DNA of 17,128 nucleotides from Russula earlei (taxonomy: Eukaryota; Basidiomycota; Agaricomycetes; Russulales; Russulaceae): the NCBI GenBank assembly GCA_025769875.1, contig JAGFNK010000979.1, positions 1-17,128 on the forward strand, read 5' to 3'. This document shows positions 8,889 through 17,128 of the stretch, one piece after another (positions within the stretch are counted from its first letter, which is position 1; every line of letters starts with the position of its first letter). A program made the translations under genes and the position numbers. The notes under the pieces were generated by a model, which was not told the DNA's origin, did no database searches, and saw nothing but the letters and a program-made list of their open reading frames with translations.

Positions 8889-9735
8889 GTTTCGTTTCTT
8901 TTTTATGTTATTTTTTTTATTTTCTTTCTCTGAGTGACTCTGGCCGCTTGTCGCGGTCGGGGGAAATTGGAAATTGCGATTGGATCGGATGCACAGAGCA
9001 CTCGATTAAGGAGGGGTATAAGGGCCTGAATGGGGAAATATGACGGGGGGGCGGAGAGAAAGGATTATGAGCGCTGCCGAGGGCGGGACCGAAACAAGCG
9101 GTGGCTTACCCGTGACCTTGGATAGAGGCTAGGTACAGAAGGGGTCTGATAGAAGGAAACCCAAGGCGGAGTGTAGAGGTGGCGGTAACTCGTTTAGCGA
9201 GGACGAGGATGAGTGGAGGGAGGTGGGAGTTAGTTCGCAAGCTCTCAATTCCGCTGGCGATGTGGAAGGGGGCGCAATCTGGACGGTAGGACAAATGCGT
9301 GCCTTTGGCCGGGCCTCTTCATAAAGGCTTTCAACGTCATAGGTCGGGGCCTGCCCTTTGCCTCAAAACGACATCATAGTACGCCTCGTTGCATCAGAAA
9401 GGTGACAAAAGAGGATGTGCGGCAGCCAGGTGGAAACATTGCGGCTTGCAGAGAGGTACGATGACGTCCACGAGAACACACGCCGTCACCGAACATTTGA
9501 AATAGAGACGGACCTTGGATTGAAGCAAACGGAGAATTAAAGATACGGCAGTAGATAATCGTTCCTTCGAAAGCGTGTAAAACATGCGAGTGAAAAGAGC
9601 ACAAGGCCTTTCAGATGTAGCTCGTCCCCGGGCACACGCCAGCCCCGTGTGCTTCCCTCTTTCACAGGGCGCAGCCCGGAAACCCGACATCTGGCGTGAC
9701 GTATGAACTCACGATGCAATATCCCCATCGAGTTC
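8889..9735. other. Intergenic region between the hypothetical gene and TOM70
   Basis: No supported gene. The left part (8889-9020) is the probable promoter and leader of the minus-strand hypothetical gene, with a T-rich plus strand near 8890-8930. The right part should contain the 3' untranslated region of TOM70. The short open frames on both strands show no domains. Confidence 0.55.
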
Positions 9736-12089
9736 TTACGCCATCGCACGCGCCATCTGCCTCAGTTGGCCTGCCAGGTCGGGGTAGTGCTCGATAAACT
9801 TGAGCTGTGCGTATGATGCCTAAGCGTGAGACAAGCGTCAACCCTCGATAAAATCATCAGTGCACTCGGGTTGGGCTTACATATTGGTACGTAAGTGCGT
9901 TCACGAGCTCTGGCTCGTTCCGTGCCAGCTCAGTATGACGTTCGAACATACGTACGGCGACATCGATCTTGCCTTGCTGCAGACTCAGTTGTGCCAATGT
10001 TGCGACTGCAGCTTCGCATTCGGGATCAGTGCGTAATGCCTCATTGCAACATCTCTCCGCAGCCTCCATGTCCTGCTTCCATTGGAACAGGGCTAAACCC
10101 TTGTTAACTAGAGGCAGCACGTTCGTTGGCTTCCTGTTCGACGATCAATACAGACAGCGTGGAATCAGGGTTCAAACACACTTTAACCGTTCTAGCTCTA
10201 TTGCTCGATCAAACTTTTCTACCGCATCCTGGAACCGTTGTTGGTCCATGAGCAATTCCCCACTATGTGGCGTGAGTCTCAACAACCTCCGTGCAACGCG
10301 GGTTGGGCGGGACGCTCACTAGTAGTTTTGCGGCTCGCTACGTTCCGGGAACGCCTTTAGCGTGCGTCGGAACGTCGCCATACTCTTCGGAACGTCTCCC
10401 GCCTTGTATTGCGCGACAGCCAGCTGGATATGTGAAAACACGAACGTATTGTCCAATTCGGTCGATTTTGTGTAATTTTCCGCGGCTTTGTCGAATTCAT
10501 TCAAGATGAACAGTACTATGACAGAATGAGCGCAGGAATGATGAAGGCTATTTGGGCATTACCTTGTCCTCTGTGATAATAAATGTCGGGGTCGGACGCA
10601 TTATGCTTAGTTGCCTCATCGAAAGACTCGAACGTTTTATCTGCATCTCCTTGTTCCATGTGGACGCTTGCGATTTTGACCCAGCTTTGCGTCAAAGAAG
10701 GTACCAGCCGCACAGACTCCTCAAAGTCGGCTTTGGCGCCATTGGTATCTCCAACCAGGAAACTACAACCATCTCCTCAGCCCTGGTACAGCATAGAAGA
10801 TGGAGAAGACATACTTGAACGTGCCTCGGAGATTGAGTGCCTCCGCTCTTCCTAGTTCCCACGATATACCCTGCTCGATGGCTTCGTTGACAAGGCTGAA
10901 TGAGTGAGCGTAGTCTAATGCGCCGAGTGCTTCGAGGGCTAAGATAAGGGTATTGTCACCCGTTGATGGGTTTTCTGGAAGGCTGGGAAGTGGGCCTGTG
11001 TCGTGATTGAAGCACTACAGGAAAGGAGACGGAAGACGGTGGGGAAGACGTACGTGGTCGGAAGGCCGAGAAATAGGCGGATACGAACGTGTGGGAAGGG
11101 AGACGGCGCTCACGGCTCTGTCAAATAGGTAAGAGGTGATGACCTAGATTCGCGGCGGATGAGCGCACAGCGAGGATCTCAGCTGCCTTTTTCTTGGAGA
11201 GCTTTTCAAGCACGCGTTCTACTGAGCGGCCCGCAGCGTCGTTCTGGAACTTGCCCAAAATCGTAGCAGCGGTGTAGTCTGATATGGCGAATCGTCAACA
11301 TTCGTCTTACCGCATTGTGATCACACCCACCTCGCAAAGCATCCTCGTAGCGCTCAAGAGCTTCGAGGGCAGTCGCCCTTCTGTTGAGAGCTTTTACGTA
11401 GCGCGAGTCGAGTTTGAGCGCCTCGTCGCAATCCGCCACCACCATCTCGTGCTGTGGCGGTTCCATGCTCACATAACATGCCGCGCGATTGCTATAGAAA
11501 ACGGGCTCCGGCAGCGGCGACACGGCGATGGCACGCGTGTAGTATTGTGCGGCGAGGATGAACTTTCTGCCTTGGTACGCGTCATTGCCCTTCTGCTTCA
11601 GCGAGGCCGCGAACGTCTTTCGCTCCTAGGAGTCTTTGGATGAGCACTTGCCAAAGCCAGTTATAGTTATACGACGCGCTCACCGATGTGTCAAGCGCCT
11701 GAATCTGTTCCTCCGTCAGGGGAGGGTCTGGAACGCCAAAAAGTCGGGTCAGCGAGGTAAGCCAAGCACGCGCGAGCAAAACTCAAGGCGATGGGAATGG
11801 GTACGGTACCATCATCGGACTCCTCTGTCGCTCTGGGCTTTCTCTCCTCCAAGATGGGCCCATCCTTGTCCCTCGTGGACTTTTTGTGCTTCTTCTTTTT
11901 CTTGTCCTTCTTTTTTCCCTCCCTGAGGCTCTCCTCGTCAGCAGCCGCACCGCTGGCACGGGATGACGCGACATAGTATGCGACTCCTCCTACGGCGACA
12001 GCGGCAGCAGCGGCACCAATAACGATACCACGCTTGTTTACCGAGATGAAGGAAGAGATGCGGTCCACGACGGACTCGTCGGATGACAT
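9736..12089 (-). CDS. TOM70: Mitochondrial import receptor TOM70
   Basis: The gene encodes the outer-membrane receptor that takes preproteins, delivered by Hsp70/Hsp90, to the TOM pore. Eleven exons: 12089-11810, 11727-11684, 11625-11331, 11278-11169, 11117-11054, 10995-10815, 10762-10563, 10515-10320, 10262-10188, 10133-9881 and 9819-9736. They total 1782 nt, 593 residues plus TAA, and all introns are GT-AG, 47-82 nt. Residues 21-41 (GIVIGAAAAAVAVGG and onward) form the N-terminal membrane anchor. A Lys-rich linker (KKKDKKKKKHKK) follows, then the chaperone-clamp TPRs from about residue 109: KQKGNDAYQGRKF, FYSNRAACY and VKALNRRATAL carry the expected Lys/Asn/Asn/Arg-type contacts. The C-terminal TPRs form the preprotein pocket, including SWVKIASVHMEQGD, DIYYHRGQV and LALFQWKQD. 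Ending: QMARAMA. Length and order fit fungal Tom70. It is divergent from DPH2. Confidence 0.97.
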
Positions 12090-12230
12090 GGCCAAAGCTG
12101 GGGCAGGCGAGGTGCGGTTTCAGTCGTCGCCGGGCGCACACGACGCGGGATGAGTTGTGGGAATATCTCGTAAGCATACGGCGATTATTGATAACCACGT
12201 GGTTATCTTGATCTTTCCTTCCCACCACCC
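12090..12230. promoter_or_regulatory. Shared divergent promoter of TOM70 and DPH2
   Basis: Only 141 nt separate the two start codons, so both genes must share promoter DNA and one nucleosome-depleted region. A pyrimidine-rich stretch (CTTTCCTTCCCACCACCC) lies directly before the DPH2 ATG. No clear TATA box is seen on either side. The E-box palindrome within it is listed separately. Confidence 0.8.
12190..12207. promoter_or_regulatory. Perfect 18-nt palindrome with central E-box CACGTG
   Basis: GATAACCACGTGGTTATC reads the same on both strands. The centre CACGTG is the core of bHLH (Cbf1/Pho4-like) sites, and each end gives a GATA core. It sits 23 nt before the DPH2 ATG and about 100 nt before the TOM70 ATG. 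Binding is inferred from the motif alone. Confidence 0.65.
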
Positions 12231-14213
12231 ATGTCTGCCTTTTCATCTTCGGCACAGGCAGTGATCCGGAGACCTGTGCTCCTCGACGGAAATCAGACAC
12301 ATGAGCACCTGTCTTCCGAGCAGTTTGGTGACTATTATGACCTGGAGTGGACGGCAAATCAAATCATCACAAAGGATTACAAGCGAGTTCGCATGCCATT
12401 TTGTTCACCCAGATACGGCCTGATGGACCGTGCATCGCCTACAGATTGCCCTTCAGTTTCCGGACGAACTTTTGCAAGATTCCGTTCCAATTTATCATGC
12501 CTTGAAACGCGCCATTGGTGCCGAAAGGGAGCTTTATGTCCTTGCTGATACTTCATATGGCAGGCAAGCTTTCCATTTTCCCCATACATCGCCTAAAGAC
12601 TCTCCGTGCAGTTGTTGTGTAGACGAAGTGTCTGCGCAGCACGTTGATGCCGATTCAGTGGTACACTATGGCCATGCTTGTATGAGCAAGTGGGTTCCCC
12701 CCTAATCTGCCCATCATATTATCCGACATCATACATTGTAGGACCTATCGCCTCCCTGTCATTTATGTTTTCGGAAAAAAGCCATTAGACGTAAGCGATG
12801 CCACCGAGAAGCTTCTGGAGTCTTTTGCGTCGTCGAACGCCTCTGCTGAGTCCGTGATCCTCACGCACGATGTAGCTCACACGCATGAGGAAGGTGCGCC
12901 CAAACGGCCGCATTCTGCGCGATATGTATGCTGACACAATATAGAGAACCTCATATCGGCTCTGCGAAGCGTCCTTGCGAATCGTGACATCTCCGTCTCA
13001 TTCAGCCCCATCCCCCGCGCGCTTAGTCCACCTACCACTTCGGTTTCTGAAGGTCCGATGTTCGAAAGCGAAGATCGTATTGCAGATGTCAATTCTCGCC
13101 CAGACTCTTCCGAGAACACTACTGCCATTCTTTATGTTGGGGGCGCCGAGTCTCCGGCTGACAAACCTCCTATTAAGGCATCCAACAACTCCCGTACGAA
13201 CTCGTCTCTGACCCTGTATACACCGCCTGAACCCTTTCATGTTATCCCCAGGTCCATGCTTATGACCCTGCGACGCGCGAGGCCACTCTACAGTCTGCGA
13301 AAACGAATAAACTCCTGATGCGGCGGTATGCGCTCGTCCAGAAGGCCCGTGACGCTGACGTCTTTGGTATCCTTGTCGGCACCCTCGGAATCGGTGCGCT
13401 GCTAGCTCTCTTCTTCGCTTATCGTTATCCTGATGTCCAATTTCCCAGCGTCTTATCTTCCTATGATCGCACATCTTCGTAAAGTTATCGCCCGCGCTCA
13501 CAAAAAGGCATACACGATCAGCGTCGGAAGGCTACACCCGGCCAAACTTGCCAACTTTGCCGAGATAGAATGCTTCGTTCTCGTGGCGTGCCCTGAAAAT
13601 TCTCTTGTCGATTCAAAGGTATTATCGATTTGTGGCTTTGTGATTTCCGATCAAACATCCCGACCTCGATAGGACTTCATCCGGCCCATCGTGACCCCGT
13701 TCGAGCTGCAAGTTGCGCTCCAGCCTTCCCCGACGTGGACTGGCGAGTATGTGCTCAACCTTGAAGAAGTCCTCACGCGGAGGCCTCCCGAGCCTTCACT
13801 GGAGGAAGACGAGGAAGAAGATCTCGATCGTCCCGTATTCTCGCTTGTCACCGGAAGATACAGACAGGCTAAGCGTTATGGGGGTGGGCCGCGCTCAAAC
13901 CCTTGATCTATCTACTTTGAGTTGAGAAAATTTATCACAGAGAACGATCGGACGCCAGTGCCAACGTCGTCGTCCTCCGCACTGATTCTTAGAGATCAGG
14001 ACGGGACAGTGACAACGCTCAAGGATAGTGCCGCAGGTGTGGCTTTTTCTTCTTTTAATATCTAATAAGATGAACTAGTGCACTCTAGGCGAATTCCTGC
14101 AGTCACGCACGTTCCGTGGCCTCGAGCCACGTGCAGGGCTTGATCCGCCTAGCGTCCTCCAACAAGGGCGAAGCGGGATCGCGCGAGGTTATGGAGACGA
14201 CCATCGTGCTTAA
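12231..14213 (+). CDS. DPH2: Diphthamide biosynthesis protein 2 (with a one-base frame break in exon 5)
   Basis: Dph2 pairs with Dph1 to transfer the 3-amino-3-carboxypropyl group of S-adenosylmethionine to the target histidine of elongation factor 2, using an iron-sulfur cluster, in the cytosol. Ten exons: 12231-12386, 12445-12563, 12612-12689, 12742-12893, 12945-13193, 13252-13393, 13449-13618, 13673-13883, 13941-14036 and 14089-14213 (TAA). Hallmarks: [10 protein letters not shown], the first conserved cysteines in DTSYG|SCCVDE (residues 93-94), HYGHAC (115), [22 protein letters not shown] [26 protein letters not shown] with the last conserved Cys, and the end [12 protein letters not shown] then [11 protein letters not shown]. 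Intron 2 (12564-12611) begins GCAAGC, a GC-AG intron; the rest are GT-AG, 51-58 nt. The exons sum to 1498 nt, one more than a multiple of three: the sense changes frame between 13136 and 13158. Otherwise about 498 codons, a usual family length. Confidence 0.94.
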
Positions 14214-15060
14214 AATGTTGGAGGACACATTGATCACGAAGAGAAACAGATAATGTAGCCATGTTGAGATGAATAATTCTTCTCGAAGTACGGGAGACAC
14301 CCAACGATGGCTTCACAACAAGAAGTTGAGATTATGCGGCACCGTGACGTGTGCGAGGTTTCAAAAGCATGGAAACCGCGTTCCCTGAAGCCCGCATTCG
14401 CATATCCAACTTCTCCATGGTTCAATTCATTCAGCCCCTACACCATCTCTGTTCTCTCTTGTAGCATGATCTGAAGGCGTGAATGTGCAACCCCGATACT
14501 CGCAAGGACTCATTACAGCTGGCTGTCACCAGCTAGGTGTACGCGACTTGCTCCAAAAAAAAAGCGTCTTCGGCATGCACGGTGTGTGGGCAGCGGCGGC
14601 TTGCCTTCTGTGAGAGCCACAAGGCTCACCTGGAACTCATGCAAGTGAGGGAGGTATCTGCAGGATACCCTTACTCCCTCGCGTTCTCCTTCTGTTCCGT
14701 TTGGACATTTCCCGGGGATAAGGTGTCTTCAAGGCGAGCAAATAGAGGGCCGGCTCGGCATGCTGGAGAGCCCGAAGATGCGTACCTCTTGAACACGTCC
14801 GACAGAGCGGATGTGTGAGCTGTTCGGGAGGCGTGATCTGTAACGAACAAACGTGAATTGACGTACAGGGGTCAAGGGATTCGAGAACAGAAGAAACCCT
14901 CTTGCATCTTTGCACGTCGAACTCGATCAACGACGTCAAAGGTGCTTTGGTCGAGTGATTGCTTGGCACTGCTGGTCGCATGGACCACTTCTTCCCCACA
15001 GACGGACCGTGGACGTTTTCGCGTGTGGACCATATGATGTAGCCCAGAAGCTGGACGGTA
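14214..15060. other. Region after DPH2 without a clear gene
   Basis: It contains the DPH2 3' flank and short open frames on both strands. One small ATG frame at 14307-14474 (55 codons, beginning MASQQEVEIMRHRDV) has a protein-like start but no recognised relative and may be chance. A minus-strand open stretch around 14850-15060 (QLLGYIIWSTRENVHG) could be coding but is not supported by splice sites. Confidence 0.45.
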
Positions 15061-15620
15061 TCATATATAGAGAGAAAAGCTCCGGGCCCTTTCGCGCCTG
15101 GGCGTCCCCTCAACCTCTGCCACACGACCTAGGCCCTCGACGACTTTTATCGATATTCCGTTATCATTCATGGCGACAGGTTCAGGAGATGAAGATGACC
15201 CCTCAGAGATTAGAACCATGCCACGAGTGTCCATCACATGTCGGAGCACAGATAGATGATCCGGATCGTCACGTCCCATCAGTCTTCCGAAATCGTAGGG
15301 GGTACGGTTTGGTGGACGTCCGGTTTCTGCCTCTGTCGCAGCGCGAGCGCCTCTGGAGAACTCAGCAAGCTCACCCTCTTCTTTGACAGAAAACTTCAGA
15401 ACGGCTTCGAAAAAAAAAAACTGACTCTTGGCCCAGGGATATTACCGAGAGTCCCATCTGCTCGCAATTGTTCCCTAATTCCGCCGACCCAGGCTAGAGG
15501 GCTTCTATAAGAAACAAGACCAAGCATCAAGCACGAGGCCGAGGAGACGTAGGATGTGAGCCCTTCGGTTGCGTATCGTGATGTCCTTCCATGCTTCCGA
15601 GGACGGCAGACTTCTTCCAA
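15061..15620 (-). pseudogene. Possible hypothetical gene broken at an 11-T run
   Basis: The minus-strand frame from about 15450 down to 15061 reads protein-like: EAVLKFSVKEEGELAEFS, then RTPYDFGRLMGRDD, HVMDTRGMVLISEGSS and DNGISIKVVEGLGRV, ending in TGA at 15061. Upstream, another frame from about 15620 (TTG first codon) is open through YVSSASCLMLGLV and SPLAWVGGIREQL, and the two meet at a homopolymer of 11 T (15410-15420 on the plus strand as A). A run of 9 or 12 would join them. Either an indel in the run broke one gene, or the frames are unrelated. I recognise no family. The plus-strand frame over the same stretch has the Trp/His/Arg-rich look of a shadow. Confidence 0.25.
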
Positions 15621-16770
15621 AGGTACGCAACGAGGACGTTCTTCCGATGACGTCTTGAAAATTTAAAAAAAATGGGGATGATGTCGTAGAAATAGAACAA
15701 GTTCAATTTTCTTTATCTTTGTCTTATCAACACAATTCCTTTGATTCGGATAGCGTCGATAACGTCACGCCCCCACATGCGAGCCGGTTATCGAAGCTGG
15801 CTGGTTTGGCGTGTTCGAGACGTGTCAAGGCGCAAGATTGGTTGGAAAGTGGTGATGTCCCCCGTTTCTCTAATAGATTCTGACTAGTCGGCATGCCAGA
15901 AAACTTTTTTTTTCTCGGTAGAGGCAGGAAGCCTGTGCACGAGGAGGCGAGTTATCTAGCGTGGTCGTCTTCGACATATTCGAAGCGGTAGGTGTTACGG
16001 TGAGTGGGAGACACTGGGAGCAACACGAGTCGGTACGTAACGTGCAAATGTACGTTGACCTCACAACTGCTGGGGATTCGGCGATGGAAAATCCTTTGTT
16101 CTCTGGGGAGAACCAACCTGGAACAGATCAGAACCACCCGAGGCAGGTCGGAATCAATCGCCATGATCCCATGGTTACTGGGAACGGTGAATAGTTACCA
16201 ATGAAATTGAGACAAGCAAGGAGATGACATCTATGGACACGAGTACTTCGTGTACAAGTTCTACTCGTTCGGTGGTTAGCGAGAACCGAATCTTTCCCGA
16301 GACCCCCGGGCTTGCTATGAGATGGGCAGAGTGCAAAATGCAGCGCCGAGCGAAACACCGTTTTCAAGGCTCAAATGGCGGGCGGGGGCGGTTGGCAGGC
16401 GGCCCGGCCACGCATTTACGGGCGTGGCTTCTTTAGACCCAGGTTGGAGTTGTAGTAGCCAGCGAAATGTACATGTTTCGTTTATAAATTTCTCCGTCCC
16501 TCAGTCTTCTACAATATGGCTGAGGTTGGCCACCACACTCATCCCTTTTTTAAGATCTTGGCTTGGCGTCTTGATTGACCAGCGAACACGGGTCTCTTTT
16601 TGAAATTTCTCCAAGGGCATCCAGTCGGCGGTCTGCTATCGTTCAATTTCCAAACGCGCCATGTAAAGTTGTCCTTGGAATCTTGGCGGCGGAAGAGCAT
16701 GCCTACTGCTGGACTATAAGACCGCGCTTGTTGGATCGTCGGCCTTGCTCTTTTTCTTTCGTGGGCGGAG
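15621..16770. other. About 1.1 kb without a supported gene
   Basis: Only short open frames on both strands, none with domains or convincing splice structure. An AT-rich part at 15655-15740 includes an A-run near 15664-15671, and a T-run of nine is near 15905-15913. Confidence 0.5.
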
Positions 16771-17126
16771 CTACTTGACTAGTGGTATGCGTCTATTCCG
16801 CATCTTCCTCCTCTCGCCCTGCTCCCAAAAGCTTGTGCACCTTCGCTCGATTGGCGTGAGCGAGCCCCACATTGCCTTGACGTGCGTACCCTCCTTGACA
16901 CGTGCGCGAGCCTCGACGTCGAGCTCGTTGTGCCCAACAGGATAACGGACTGCCGTTGGAATGGTTGGTAGGCCTACTCCATTTCAAAGGTCGTGCGCGC
17001 ATTCCTGTTCGGCTTCTGTCCGTGAGCCATTCCTACCTTCTTTGTGACCGACGTGGTCGTAAACTTGGCAATCACGATGCCGGACAACAAGTAACTTTGA
17101 CGACGTTGGTGTGTTGGCCATTCGAG
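16771..17126 (-). pseudogene. Frameshifted 3' end of an unidentified conserved-looking gene (runs off the window)
   Basis: On the minus strand one frame from 17126 reads LLSGIVIAKFTTTSV then KKVGMAHGQKPNRNART and stops at 16974-16976. A frame shifted by one base (from 16977 down) continues with GLPTIPTAVRYPVGHNELDV, ARVKEGTHVKAMWGSLTPIE. Near 16850 the natural-looking reading moves to a third frame, AKVHKLLGAGREEEDAE, with a TAG near 16793-16795. The three pieces follow each other in the order expected of a single protein end, so at least two indels, or unrecognised introns, are implied. The segments look conserved in style (hydrophobic strand, basic loop, acidic C-terminus), but I cannot name the family. 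Confidence 0.4.
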
Positions 17127-17128
17127 TA

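Noticed and set aside
8448..8933. Plus-strand 161-codon frame opposite the hypothetical gene
   Set aside because: His/Arg/Pro-rich shadow of the GC-rich minus-strand gene.
9895..12095. Plus-strand open frames across TOM70
   Set aside because: All overlap TOM70 exons, whose identity and splice phases are secure.
12430..12705. Unspliced 91-codon frame through DPH2 exon 2 and intron 2
   Set aside because: It is a read-through of the GC-AG intron; splicing gives the conserved cysteine motif.
14910..15386. Plus-strand 158-codon frame
   Set aside because: Trp/His/Arg-rich with no domain; the opposite strand reads more like a protein.
1..17128. tRNA, 5S rRNA or CRISPR array
   Set aside because: No T-loop-like GGTTCGAATC motif in a foldable context and no regularly spaced repeats were found by reading.

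Overview
The window looks like nuclear DNA of a filamentous basidiomycete, probably an Agaricomycete. The two intact-looking housekeeping genes, TOM70 and DPH2, are cut by many very short GT-AG introns (about 47-82 nt). The transposon remains (a MULE transposase with a SWIM finger, a gag-like fragment) are of the kind common in these fungi. No bacterial operon structure, CRISPR array, rRNA or tRNA was seen.

Layout. (1) 1-3750, a GC-rich gene graveyard: a truncated, frameshifted piece of the pentafunctional AROM protein (ARO1), joined directly to a 5'-truncated retrotransposon gag-like reading frame with a very long low-complexity tail, then a broken fragment resembling the N-terminal domain of YJR142W-type Nudix proteins. 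(2) 3750-6200, an AT-richer insertion zone: a 51/52-nt direct repeat pair, a GC-rich hairpin, then a decayed MULE transposase pseudogene with two recognisable introns and an in-frame stop. (3) 6200-9735, mostly unassigned DNA with one single-exon hypothetical gene on the minus strand (8391-8888) and a doubtful exon at 6189-6395. (4) 9736-14213, the conserved core: TOM70 (minus strand, 11 exons, 593 codons) and DPH2 (plus strand, 10 exons), divergent from a 141-nt shared promoter that carries a perfect 18-nt palindrome centred on an E-box CACGTG. (5) 14214-17128, unassigned DNA with a possible broken hypothetical gene (15061-15620, minus) and a multiply frameshifted conserved-looking gene end at the right edge (minus).

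TOM70 (import of mitochondrial preproteins) and DPH2 (diphthamide modification of elongation factor 2) are unrelated in pathway but share one promoter, so co-regulation is possible. I found no convincing new multi-gene system. The most notable points are a one-base frame break in otherwise intact DPH2, its GC-AG intron, the promoter palindrome, and a chimeric junction of three gene fragments at the left end.
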